Positions 1 through 10,201 of a DNA stretch of 64,000 bases are shown piece by piece (the first letter of the stretch is position 1; every line of letters starts with the position of its first letter). Under the pieces are notes generated by a model that had not been told where the DNA came from, did no database searches, and saw nothing but the letters and a program-made list of their open reading frames with translations. Source of the DNA: Avena insularis (taxonomy: Eukaryota; Streptophyta; Magnoliopsida; Poales; Poaceae); the NCBI GenBank assembly GCA_023614405.1, contig CM042690.1:526272293-526336292 (forward strand). The letters run 5' to 3'. The translations under genes and the position numbers were made by a program.

Positions 1-636
1 AAGGAGCTTCTCTTCATTTTCTGCACTGTCCATAGCTTAACTAATATAGTAGATAAAACAATTTTACATTAAGTAAAAGAATAATACAATTGCGACAACT
101 CGGATATAGAAGAAAGATTAAGTACTAATAAAGAGAACAATATAATACATGTCGGATAATTCAGATAATGCAACAATAACGTAAGATAGAGTACAATAAT
201 TCATCTCGGATAATCCAGATGATGCAACAATAATAATAACATAGAGTACATCCGCTCATATCAAACTAGGCGTCGACTACCGGTTCCTGAGCCGCGGGAG
301 GTGTACACCCAAAGGACAGAAACCATCACCAGAGAATAGCTCGGTGAGGTCTGTGAAGAAACTGCCACAAATTGGAGAACCTGATCTCCAAAATAGTCAT
401 ATACTGGCAGACGTGCTCGTCCTCGTCCCTGACATGACGACGTACCACCTCCTCGGGGGCCAGCTCCCTCTACACATCTCTTGGACCGTGCGACCGCCAC
501 CAAAGAAGCTCTGGGTCAACGACGACACTTGGATTCCTCACCAAGCTCTGAGTCTCGCCAGGTAGCACCTCCCAGTGCCAGCCCGGTGGGGCCTAGGCTC
601 GGACATCCCCAGACCTGGCGGAGTCCACTACTTCGT
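1..636. other. Left-edge region without a recognisable gene
   Basis: The first 250 bases are AT-rich and contain two nearly identical stretches of about 28 bases (about 149-177 and 207-236) built on TCGGATAAT and GATGCAACAATAA. From about 260 to 630 the sequence becomes GC-rich with short open frames on both strands, none with a recognised domain. A solo LTR begins at 637. The GC-rich part plus the sequence after the LTR (2.07-3.9 kb) may be one decayed DNA transposon split by that LTR, but no terminal inverted repeat is visible. Confidence 0.4.
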
Positions 637-2058
637 TGATACATTGCAAATGTATCTATAATTTTTGATGATCCATGCTTGGTTTTATCCACTTTCTTGT
701 GTTTTGTCCACACTTTGGAGTACTTTTCATATGATTTCTTGGAATAACCTATTAACAAGAGCCACAGTGCAGTTGCCTATTTTCTGCTGTTTTTGGTTCC
801 AGGAAAGTCAGAAAATGAATATTCTCGAAATTGGACGGGGCAAAAGCCAAAGTGCCTATTTTTCCAGAAGACTCCAGGAGCCAGAATATGAGACAGAGAA
901 GAGCCAAGGGCTGGCCACACCACCCCCAGGCGCGGGCTAGGCCTGGCCGCGCCAGGGCATGGTGTGGGCCCCCCAGGCACCCCCTCGGTCTCCCTCTTCG
1001 CCTATAAGAAGCCTTCTGACCTAAAAACTCCGGGAGGTTCGACATTTTTTCAGAAGGAGTTCCGCTCCGCCGCCACCACTAGATTCCACAAAACAGCACC
1101 AGAAACTCCGTTCGCACTCACGGACGGGAATTGGAGGAGATCATCGCCATCATCATCTCAATCGCTTCTCCATCGACCATCCATGTTTCCCCCATCTATG
1201 AGTGAGTAATCCCCCGTTGTAGGCTATGGGGATGGTAGGGATTGGATGAGATCGCTCATGTAATGGTATCAGATTGTTAGGGCATGGTGCCTAGTATCTT
1301 TTATTAGTGCTTTATGACTTTGTTGCGACTTGTTGTGCTTAATGCTTGTCACTAGGGCCCGAGTGCCATGATTTCAGATCTGAACATGTTATTGATTCAT
1401 TATGATAGTATTGTTTATGGTCGTATCTACAAGTTGTATACACACATTGTTGTCCAGAACCAATGGCCCCGGCGATGTAAATCGGGATAACCGGAGGGAA
1501 TGGCTTTGATGTGAGGATCACATGTGTTCACGGAGTGTTAATGCTTTGCTCCGGTGGTCTATTAAAAGGAGCACCTTAATTGCCAGTAGTTCCCTTGAGG
1601 CCCCGCTGCAAACGGGCTGGCAGGACAAAATATGTTGTGCAAGTTCTCATTGCGAGCACGTATAACCATATATGGAACACATGCCTAGGATTATCTAGTA
1701 CTGGGATGCTTTATCTTATTTATCTGCAATTGCCCTATGTTCTGATTTCTATTTGAATTGTCTTGTCCATGCAACGCCCGTCCATCCATCCCTATTCCTA
1801 CCGCACTCGAATCCCACTGTTTAATGCTATTGTTACTGCTGTCTTTATTTTACTACTGCTGTTACTTTGCTATTCCTACTACAAAACTGTTGCTACTGAT
1901 AAACTGATGTGAGCAAGATTGTTTCCAGGTGCAGCTGAATTGACAACTCAGTTGTTAAGGCTTATAAATATTCTTTGGCTCCCCTTGTGTCGAATCAATA
2001 AATTGGGTTTCACTTCCCTCGAAATACTGTGATACACCCCTATACTTGTGGGTCATCA
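637..2058 (+). mobile_element. Solo LTR of a Gypsy-type retrotransposon
   Basis: The block starts TGATACATTGCAAATGTATC and ends GTGGGTCATCA, the TG...CA pattern of an LTR. Its first 250 bases match, in inverse orientation, the LTRs at 38,908-40,196 and 43,879-45,271. It contains the GC-rich 'ccacaccaccccc..ggcgcggg' stretch and a TATA-like CCTATAAGAAGCC at about 1,000-1,013, as expected of an LTR promoter. No primer site or internal region follows, so it is solo. The 5-base flanks (TTCGT and TCCAT) do not match cleanly. It resembles the Athila-lineage LTRs common in wheat (Sabrina/WHAM/Fatima type); the exact family is not assigned. Confidence 0.8.
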
Positions 2059-2099
2059 TCCATCATTGCCTCCGAGTGGACGACAAGGACATGACATAA

Positions 2100-2445
2100 C
2101 TAAATAATAACATAAACAATCATATAACATAAACACAGAATTAAACCCCCTGAACCTAAACCCCGACTCTAAACTAAATCCATAAAACCTAACTAAACTA
2201 AACCTGATCTCGGGTCACAATATGTGGACTTCACCCTAAACTAAACTAAATCCCCTAAACACTAAACTAAACTAACCCTAAACTAAACTAAGGCCTTGTT
2301 TGCATGTTTCTTACCCCGTGTTCAAAATGGGACCTAACACTAAACTAAACTTACCCTAAACTAAACTAACCCTAAACTAAACTAACCCTAAACTAAAATT
2401 AATTAACCATAAACCAAAATTAACTAACCCTAACCAAAATTAACG
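2100..2445. repeat. CTAAAC-rich, telomere-like low-complexity tract
   Basis: About 340 bases are dominated by CTAAACTAAAC and CCCTAAACTAAACTAAC. The plant telomere heptamer CCCTAAA occurs several times but always separated by CTAAACTAA, so this is a degenerate variant and not a true telomeric array. It lies between GC-rich segments of a probable decayed DNA transposon. Confidence 0.7.
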
Positions 2446-2734
2446 GGCTGCACGAGGCTCACGAAGATTTTTTTTGCTGGGCTGCACGAAGTTAAGCGGC
2501 GTGCGTGGCGGCGTGGCAGCGGAGATGGTGCGGGCAGCGAGCTCCTGATCTCCACGGGCGAGGGCGGTGGCGGTACGGACGACGCAGAGACGGTGCAGGA
2601 GGACGACGACGAGCTCCTCTCCATGCGCGCGGGCGGCGAGCTCCTCTCCACGGGGACGGTCGAGGAAGGTGAATTGGGTGCTCCGGGTCGTGGCTAGACC
2701 CAGGGTGGAGGGGTTGGTATTTATACCCCCCATT
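2446..2734. other. GC-rich segment, no recognised gene
   Basis: This 290-base segment is rich in GGCGG and CGAGCTCCTC motifs. It has open frames on both strands of 73 to 97 codons that are low-complexity in Arg, Ala and Ser, with no domain recognised. It leads directly into the palindromic CTAAAG units. It may be a subterminal or gene-derived part of the same decayed transposon. Confidence 0.3.
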
Positions 2735-2905
2735 GAGCCCCGTTTTTTAATACAAACTGGGACTAAAGGGTACCCTTTAGTCCTGGTTTGTATTACAAAC
2801 TGGGGCTAAAGGCATTTTCGGTCGAAGCTTTTCACGTGCGAGCCCTACCCCTTTAGCCACGGTTTGTAATACAAACCAAGGCTAAAGGGGGTTTTTTGGC
2901 ACCAA
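2735..2905. repeat. Palindromic ACTAAAG/CTTTAGT subterminal-type repeats
   Basis: Several inverted units are visible. Forward forms read TACAAACTGGGACTAAAGGG and inverted forms read CCTTTAGTCCTGGTTTGTA. A third unit has CCCCTTTAGCCACGGTTTG followed by CAAACCAAGGCTAAAGGGG. Such 'ctttagtcccggtttgt' motifs are typical of subterminal regions of grass CACTA and related TIR transposons. No CACTA terminus or target duplication is seen here, so the class is an inference. Confidence 0.6.
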
Positions 2906-3067
2906 ATTGAAAGTTGTGTATAATTTTGGTGCCACATTCTTAGAGCCGTCAAGCCATGTTTCCTGCCATTTTCCCCCGCTTCCCGCCATGTTTTCCCGCC
3001 ATTTCCCTCTATATCTAGACCCATCGACATTGTCTTCTACACATCCACACCTTCCTCTCTCACAACA

Positions 3068-3735
3068 ATGGACACCGCTTACTGGGCCTTTCTGACCTTC
3101 AAGGAGATCGAAGCGTTGTGCGCCTCTAGCTACCCATGCCCGCCGGGGTACCGGCTGCCTATTGGCTGGATGCTTAGAGCTGGAGGGGTTCCTATCCCTC
3201 CAGCGCCCCAAGGTTCCGCCCGCCAAGCGGCCCTACCTCAAGCTCACACCGGAGCAGCGGATGGATCCCCATTGGGATCCCGACGACCTCGATAGCTGGA
3301 ATGCCTTCTTAGCAAACCGGCAGGAAAGGGAGCTCGCCAGTTACGAGGGTGACGGCCCGCCCCCAGTGAACCACAATGAGGCCAGTCACCGCCTGTGGTG
3401 GGCGAACCGGACTATCGCCAGCGTGATGCGCTATATCGCCATGTGAGATCATCCTCGCCTGAGGTACCCGCACTTTCACCAGCCGCGGAGCCACAAGAAT
3501 GGTGGCGGTGGTGAAGGCCGAGGGCATAACGACGTCGTCATACGGGATCCCCGTCCCCCGCGCGTCGTGAATCTGAGGACGGAGTGGAAGGTGCCCCCTC
3601 CCTGTCCCCCCGTGCACAAACCAGGGAAGGGATGAGGATCAAGCCACGTGGTACGAGCGATGACGATGACGATTCTGGGGACGACCCTGAAGCTGTGTAC
3701 TATAGGGATAGACATGATTATGACTATTGTTTATG
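3068..3735 (+). pseudogene. Broken transposon-associated gene (MDTAYWAF family)
   Basis: A TATA-like CTATATCTAGACC (about 3,009) precedes an ATG at 3,068 in context ACAACAATGG. Frame 1 reads MDTAYWAFLTFKEIEA and continues with SSYPCPPGYRLP. At about 3,205-3,215 the sensible frame shifts to one reading KRPYLKLTPEQRMDPHWDPD and then RTIASVMRYIAM, stopping at 3,444. After another shift the tail (about 3,455-3,640) carries RTEWKVPPPC and then an acidic SDDDDDSGDDPE segment. I recall very similar 'MDPAYWAFLT...PCPPGYRLPNGW' hypothetical proteins recurring many times in Triticeae annotations, which suggests a mobile-element gene. Function is unknown. At least three frame disruptions make it a pseudogene. 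Confidence 0.55.
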
Positions 3736-4026
3736 TTTTAATATTAATAAATGTCTTTGTTGTTGGCCACAAAAAGTTGCAATACTACCTATTGAGATCG
3801 AGAAAGTTCAAATCAATATATATAAGCAGATCATTAAAAATAAAGGTTTAATATTATATATCACCAACATCCACACATCTATATTGTTGGGGTTTTCTTC
3901 TAATCCGTAACCATGGAGCATCTTCCTTACTTAACGGGATGCTTGGGCCATCCTTCACTATGAAGGGTGGAATTTCATGAAACTTATCATGATCTTCTGA
4001 TATGTCTATCTTATCCTCCACCCCCA
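3736..4026. other. AT-rich spacer, nothing recognised
   Basis: AT-rich sequence between the broken MDTAYWAF gene and the Gypsy LTR. No gene, terminal repeat or RNA gene is seen. Confidence 0.5.
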
Positions 4027-5465
4027 TGATGAGTACATATTTGCATCATGTTTACATTATTATTTTGCATTGTAGATGTAGGATCTCAGTATTTTACGAC
4101 GCTCGTGCGCACATTTTATGTTTGTTTTCACCAGGATCAAGATAGATAATGGATCTAATGGATACAATTCTTGGAGCAGTTGTACTATGGAGAAAAGGAG
4201 TCAAAACCAACGTAAATCGCTTATTTGGGAAATATTAATAATACCATAAGAAAACTAGAAGCGAATAAGGGAGGCAGAAGGTTCAACGACCAACTATACG
4301 GCAGGAGCAAATTTTCCGGTCGTATAGCTCAGGCCGTATAGTTGGTGCCGCCTCCGCCTCGTCAAATAGTTTCACACCATGCAATTGGTTTGAGGAGACA
4401 ACATATAAAACACTCAGAAATCGCAGAAACCTCACCTCCGAAAGGCATCTGGAGGGGGAACTCATCCACCAGGAATCCATATTTACCCTGCGCAGATCCG
4501 GGAGGCTAAGGCATCGATCTTCATCATCCACCGCTGCATCACCACCATCTCCATCCATCCCATCTACATCTTGTCTAGATCTTGTTGTAATTCCCGTACT
4601 CGTTGTGGATTTATACAAGTACTATTCATGTATGATTGTTTCTATTACCATTGCCATGTTGTTGATTGCCTCCATGTCTGAGTAGATCTCTAGTTCTTGG
4701 GGAGATGGAGAAACCCTAGTATGAGATCGAAATAAGATAAAGTCTATTATGATATTCATCGCTGTGACCATGTGTTAGATTTTCTACATCTTGATGTTGA
4801 GATAAGTCGACCTCTCAATATTTTCCTCTCATGGGGACTTGATGGAGGGAACTACTAGTTGGTAGACGAAGTTGTGCTAGCACTTATAGTGACTATAAAG
4901 TTGTTGGCACCCCTTACGTATCAACTTGGGAAATTGAGGAAACTCACAGAACACTATCCATTCCATGGGATACGTCCTACGGGATTACGTCCCTTAATAG
5001 TGCAGTAACTTGATTGATGTCGATTGCTGACTATTGTGGTTATGAGGATGATGAGAGCAGCGGTTGTTGCCTAATTGTCCAAATACGGAGTTCCTCCCAC
5101 ACATACATAGTTGAGAATGTTCATGATAATAATCTTTATCTTAGATCCTTATAATAGTAGTGGTGTATCCACTACTCCCTGAGAATGCTTTTTCCCTACT
5201 GCAGTTTCAATCTCTCTTACATACACGATACTTACTTTCTGTATTAAGTTATTTTACTTTACTTTACTATTTCTCTTATAACTAAAACCCCAAAACACAT
5301 TTTTACACAATACTCGCATTTTATCTTGTTTCTTAGAACTTAATCTAGCATTTCTATCATAATATTTATTTCAAGAGTTATTAGACTTCAGACTCCTGCT
5401 CCCTGTGGGATCGATATCTTTATTTTGAAACTAGCTACAAACGACCTGTGCACTTGCAGTCATCA
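4027..5465 (+). repeat. 5' LTR of the Gypsy element
   Basis: It starts TGATGAGTACATATTTGCAT and ends CACTTGCAGTCATCA, directly followed by the primer site. The length (1,439 bases) is similar to the other Gypsy LTRs in this window. The start is inferred from the TGATGAG motif because no second LTR copy is available. The LTR carries one copy of the CCAACTATACGG palindrome at 4,285-4,352. Confidence 0.65.
4285..4352. repeat. ACTATACG palindrome inside the LTR
   Basis: CGACCAACTATACGGCAGG is followed by GGTCGTATAGCTCAGG and then CCGTATAGTTGG. The outer arms CCAACTATACGG and CCGTATAGTTGG are perfect inverted repeats about 44 bases apart. The same motif is tandemly amplified at 9,104-9,485 in the internal region of this element. 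Confidence 0.75.
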
Positions 5466-5475
5466 AGCTATTTTC

Positions 5476-5493
5476 TGGCACCGTTGCCAAGGA
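5476..5493 (+). other. Primer binding site (tRNA-Asp type)
   Basis: TGGCACCGTTGCCAAGGA lies 10 bases after the 5' LTR end. It matches the tRNA-Asp 3'-end complement TGGCGCCGTTGCCGGGGA with three differences. The intact form is seen at 51,721. Confidence 0.75.
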
Positions 5494-5574
5494 GCTAAGC
5501 GCTATAGGTCTTTTAGTTTTTGCTTATTTATTTTTGTCTTGCTAAATTTTTTTGAGTTACAGGTTCCCACCAAC

Positions 5575-6565
5575 ATGATGGAGTTTGAACATATGAATAG
5601 TGCTAACCCACTCAACTGCTTTGGGAAGCCGTATGATATTTATAAAAGAGACAACTCAAATGAGAAGACAAGGGGGTTTGAAATAAATCCTCTACTACTT
5701 AGTATTCTACATAATAAGAAATTTACTGGAGATGAAGAAGATCCTGATCCATATGAGCATATTGCATGTTTCAAAGATATATGTGGCACTTTTCTATTAA
5801 CAGGATATACCGCTGATGAGTTAAGGGTTAAACTTTTTAGTCATACTTTGACTAGTACAACTCTCTCATGGTATAGATCTCTACCACCTGAAGCCACTAG
5901 TACTTGGGATAATCTAGCTTATGAATTTCTAGCAAAATATTATCCATTGTCAAAATCTTTTGGAATCAGGCGTCTTATAATGACTTGGAAAAACCGTTTT
6001 AATGAAGGACTAGTAAGAGCTTATTAGATTTAAAGATTTACTACGTCTATGTCCGCATCATGATTAATTTGAATGGTATTTATTGCATATCTTTTATGGT
6101 GGTTTAATTGAACCTAATAAAATTAAACTAGACTCTTTCGTGGAAGGAGCCTTTATGAATCTTCATATACCTAAAGCTTGGGCTTTACTTAATAGAATTC
6201 GTGATCATAGAGTTTCATGGAATTTTGGTCTAGGAAGTGAAGGAGGCGAAGAAATAGAACATGATTGTATTCATGACTACAATAAAAAAGGCCATGTTAA
6301 AGAATTATCTAAAGAACTTTACTTGGATTCAGATCTTGTGTTGCAAGTTGTTAAAGCTTTTACAGAACATATTAAAGCTCCAAAAGAGGGACCAGTCAAG
6401 TATGATCCACCACCCGAACCTCAGAAGAAAAGAGAAGATAAAGCAACATTGTCCTCCTTAGAACCAATAAATGAGACCCCTTTCCTAACACTGCACGAAA
6501 TCGTATTCTTGAATATGAATAGGTCAAAGCAGTACAAGATAAAAAGGAAGAAGAAAGTATGCTAG
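5575..6565 (+). pseudogene. gag: Gypsy gag (capsid/nucleocapsid) remnant
   Basis: Coding sense starts at an ATGATG at 5,575 following CCCACCAAC. The first part includes DPYEHIACFKDICGTF and the gag-typical TLSWYRSLPPEATSTW with EFLAKYYPL. It ends at a TAG (6,025). The continuation is in another frame and contains RFKDLLRLCPHH followed by LHIFYGGLIEPN, typical of Athila-type gag, ending about 6,565. Gag packages element RNA into virus-like particles. At least one frameshift near 6,020 and further stops mean no functional protein. No zinc knuckle was seen. Confidence 0.75.
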
Positions 6566-8790
6566 AAGTCGTGGAACATCTGGAAGAAACCAAAGATCAA
6601 GATGTAACCAAGGAAGCAATTATGGCTATGTACAAACATTGTAACATAGTTAAACTTGGTGAAGAGACTTCCGTATTGGTTGAAGGTAAAACAAAGGTAA
6701 AAGATGTGGGTAAGCCTATTCTTGCTTGCATATTTAAAGAAACCTCGAATTACGGTTTATGTGATCTTGGCACCGAAGTTAATGTTATATCTTATGATTT
6801 CTAGAAATAAAAGAAGAAATAGAATCAGCTACAATTGAAAATACTGATATGACAATTATGTTAGGTAATAAAAATCTTAGAATTCCAATGGGAGTAGTTG
6901 AAGATGCAACTGTCACAATTGGCAATAAAAACTTTCCCATCGATTTTGTAGTTGTTGATATGCCAGATGACACTCTTTGCCCTATTATATTTGGAAGAAA
7001 CTTTTTGGGTGATATAGGTGCCTATGTTAATTTCAAGAAGGAGATTGTGTCTCTTAAGCTTGGGGGAATGGAAAGTAAATTCCATTTTTCCAAATTTAAA
7101 GACAGACCTCCACAAATACAACAAGAAGAAGAGAGAACTATTGAAGAAATGGCGGCTCTTTGGTAATCAAGAAGAAGAAATAAATGAAGATCCAAATTAT
7201 GAAGAAATAGTTATGGAGGACAAGTCCTTGGAAGAACTACAAGATGAATTTGATTCACTTCCCATAATGGGACCTCCAACCGAAGAGGCTTTTGAAGAGC
7301 CAGAAAATAGAGGGGACGAGGAACTACCACCCCCAGAGTTGAAGACTCTACCAGATAATCTCAAATACAGATTTCTAGATGATACAAATAAATTTCCTGT
7401 TATTATCATTGCTAAAGTTTTAGGAAAAGAAGAAGAAGAACATATGGAGATACTTAAGGAGCATCGCAAGGCCTTTGGGTACTTAATGGATGACTTGAAG
7501 GGCATCAGTCCCATGATAGCCATCCATCGAATATTCATGGAGGAAGGTGCTAAACCAATTACGAAATTTAGTAGAAGATTGAAGCCTGAAATGAAAGAAG
7601 TTGTAAGTAAAGAAAGTGTATGCCTACTGGACGCAGGTATAATCTATCATGTTAAATAAAGTGAATGGGTAAGTCTTGTCCATTGTGTCCCTAAGAAGGG
7701 TGGTTTCACTGTTGTTCCTAATGAAAATAATGAATTGATACCTACTAGAACTATTGTTGGGTATAGGATGTGCATAGACTTCAGAAAATTAAATAAAGAA
7801 ACTAGGAAAGACCACTATCCTTTACCATTCATAGATCAAACTTTATAGAGGTTAGCAAACCATACTCATTTTTGTTATTTGGACGGATACTCTGGTTTTT
7901 CTCAAATAGCTGTTCATCCTGATGACCAACTTAAAACAACTTTCATTAGTCCTAATGGTTTACATGCTTACCGACGTATGCCTTTTGGTATATGTAATGC
8001 TCCGGCTACTTTTCAAAGATGCATGACTACTATTTTTGCGAATTTCATAGAACTTATAATGGAAGTATTTATGGATGACTTCTCTGTCTATGGAACTTCT
8101 TTTACTAGTTGCTTGTTTCAAAAGATTTTTGCAGTGTTTCAAAGAAACCAATCTTGTTCTAAACTGGGAGAAATGCCATTTTATGGTCAAAGAAGGTATA
8201 GTCCTTGGACACAAGGTATTAGGTAAGGGAATTAAAGTTGATGGAGCTAAGGTTGAGGTAATAGAGAGAATGCCACAACCCAGGGATATTAAAGGTATAA
8301 GAAGTTTCCTTGGTCATGTGGGTTTTGTTAGAAGGTTCATTAGAAATTTCTCTAGAATATCTAAACCTTTGACTAACCTCCTGCAAAAGGGAGTAAGATT
8401 TAATTTTGATGATAAATGTCTTGAAGCCTTTGATAAACTCAAAGATGCTTTATCTCGTGCTGTCATCATTAAACCACCTATCTAGGATACAACCTTTGAC
8501 TTAATATGTGAAGCTGGTGATGATGTTCTAGGAGTGACACTAGGACAACATATTGGTCACAGATTTAATATTATACATCATGCTAGTAGAACTCTAAATG
8601 GTGCTCAGAAGAATTACCCAAAGGAAGAAAAGGAACTTGCTATATTTTTCTCTTGTTATAAATTTTGTTCTTACATAGTTAATGCAAAGGTAAGAGTTCA
8701 TACGGATCATAATGGTTTAAAAGAACTCCTTGAGAGGAAAGAACATAAGACAAGACTGATCCATTGGATTCTTTGACTTCAAGAATTTGA
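6559..8790 (+). pseudogene. pol: Gypsy pol remnant: protease, RT and RNase H, no integrase
   Basis: The aspartic protease has the LCDLGTEVNVIS motif (Asp codon 6,763-6,765) and downstream CPIIFGRNFLG. An acidic linker follows at about 7,160-7,330. RT begins near KYRFLDDTNKFPV and includes LKGISP, RRLKPEMKEVV, LLDAGIIY, VPKKGG, CIDFRKLN, YLDGYSGFSQI, MPFGICNAPATFQRCM and the catalytic FMDDF (codons 8,068-8,079). RNase H includes ASRTLNGAQKNYPKEEKEL and VHTDHNGLKELL. Stops or shifts occur near 6,802, 7,164, 7,657 (TAA), 7,846 (TAG), 8,100 (shift), 8,483 (TAG) and 8,774. Integrase is missing. It is an Athila-lineage polyprotein that can no longer function. Confidence 0.85.
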
Positions 8791-9103
8791 GTTGCAGATT
8801 ATGCAGAGGCGGGAAATAAAGATGTTAAATGCAGTGTCCATGATTGCCTAGTAGGACACCAATCTTGTTGAGAGGAACTTTAGTCCTGGTGATTTTTGTT
8901 TACGAGAATTATTCAACGAATTAAGGTCAATTCCTTCAAGGGAGAAGAAGTCTTTGTTGTTGGAAGAACTTTCTCATCCCCGAATAAGCAAATGGTAAGT
9001 GCAAGGTAAGTGTTCTTACCCAAATAAGTGATTTGTTTTCACAAATTTTACTCCTAAAAATTCTGCCTTTGAATTCCTTATAATTTTCTGAAGTTTTAGA
9101 GGG
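8791..9103 (+). other. Post-RNase H spacer with deleted integrase
   Basis: Immediately after the RNase H end the sequence has scattered short frames and no zinc-binding HHCC or DDE motif. This is where integrase should be. Repeated AAGTAAGTG-like motifs occur near 8,990-9,015. The region reads as a deletion junction between the RNase H end and the 3' internal non-coding region. Confidence 0.5.
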
Positions 9104-9485
9104 TTTTTACCAACTATACGGGCACAACTATACGACCAGAGAGGGAGCTCCCGCCGTATAGTTGGTCGTTAAACTCTCTGTACCATCTTTGTGAAATTAT
9201 TTTTGTTATCTGAGCCTATACGGTCGCAACTATACGACCGGAGCAAAAATTCCGGCCATATAGTTGGTTGTTAAACTCTCAGATAGTTTTGCTTTTTGGT
9301 GTCTGTATTTATACGGTCGCAACTATATGACCGGAGCCAAAATTCTGGCCATATAGTTGGTCGTTAAACTCTTAGACACTTTTGATTTTTGGTGTCTGTA
9401 TCTATACGGTCGCAACTATACGACTGGATCCAAAATTCCAGCCGTATAGTTGGTCGTTAAACTCTCAGACACTTTTAGTTTGTCT
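9104..9485. repeat. Tandem array of ACTATACG palindromes (4 units plus a stray)
   Basis: Four units of roughly 80-115 bases each start near 9,104, 9,217, 9,312 and 9,404. Each has left arm CGGTCGCAACTATACGACCGG (varied), a short AGCCAAAATT spacer, right arm CCGGCCGTATAGTTGGTCG, then TTAAACTCTCAGACACTTTT and a TTTTGGTGTCTGTAT tail. Units 2 to 4 are most alike. A fifth, diverged palindrome lies at about 9,575-9,632. Every unit can fold into a hairpin, so the array is both tandem and inverted. The same palindrome is in the element's 5' LTR. Confidence 0.85.
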
Positions 9486-9847
9486 TTTCGTTTATTCATC
9501 TAAAAAAACTTATTGTCGGTTCCCGGTCGTGATTTAATCGACCTGGACTCGAGATATTTGGAAATATCTGCCCGGAACCAACTATACGGCCGTTCCTATA
9601 CGGGTCGCACCCGTATAATTGGTCGTTAGGCGGCAGGACTCTTCCAAATCCGTGATTTCTTTCCCTATTTTGTTAAGATTATTTTCTTGGACGATAATTT
9701 GGCGTTTCTCGCGAGTTTTACCGACCTTTGACCCCCTTATATACTGCCATTGTCTCTCTCTAATCATAATCTCCAGAAACCAATCTATCTATTATTTACA
9801 TGCGAGGGCTCTCAACCAAGGGATAGAAGTCAAGAAGAAAAGCTCCT

Positions 9848-10201
9848 GTGGAGATCGGGAGCAACAGCGAGCGAGGCAAGGAGATCAAGACCATCCCCAT
9901 AGAGTTCCTCGACGCCGACCATGGGTGTCGAAAGAGGAATTTGAAGGCCCTAGAGCTGAAGATTGAAGAGTTGGACAAGGAGAAGCCAGGGACACCCAAA
10001 CACCTTCGATTGCTGCGACTTTATATTGATAAACATGATGAAGATATCAAGCGGACAACCGAAGCGGGTTTTTCTATGAGTCTTAAGGTGCTACAAACAC
10101 TTCAGGATAACAATGAGTTCATTAAAGAACAAATGAAAGTGCTGGAGAGGAACAATCTTTTCTACAAGCTGCGTGTTAAAGAATTAGAATCTGGCCCGTG
10201 A
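9848..10201 (+). CDS. Third ORF of the Gypsy element, coiled-coil protein of unknown function
   Basis: An open frame of about 117 codons begins at a GTG or an undetected upstream start and ends in TGA at 10,199. It is rich in Lys, Glu and Leu, with LKALELKIEELDKEKPG and LKVLQTLQDNNEFIKEQMKV suggesting coiled coil. No domain is recognised. It lies downstream of pol, where Athila-type elements may carry an extra ORF, and about 90 bases before CCAAGCTTGGGGAG. The non-autonomous element at 50-64 kb has an ORF (54,336-54,839) in the same place, followed by the same motif. A real protein is possible but unproven; the sequences of the two ORFs are not obviously homologous. Confidence 0.45.
   Translation: MEIGSNSERGKEIKTIPIEFLDADHGCRKRNLKALELKIEELDKEKPGTPKHLRLLRLYIDKHDEDIKRTTEAGFSMSLKVLQTLQDNNEFIKEQMKVLERNNLFYKLRVKELESGP

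Noticed and set aside
637..2058. Complete retrotransposon with the LTR at 4,027 as partner
   Set aside because: The two LTRs differ in sequence from the first bases (TGATACATTG versus TGATGAGTAC) and the interval between them has no retroelement interior.
2100..2445. True interstitial telomere array
   Set aside because: The heptamers are not contiguous; spacing by CTAAACTAA is irregular, so only a telomere-like variant is claimed.
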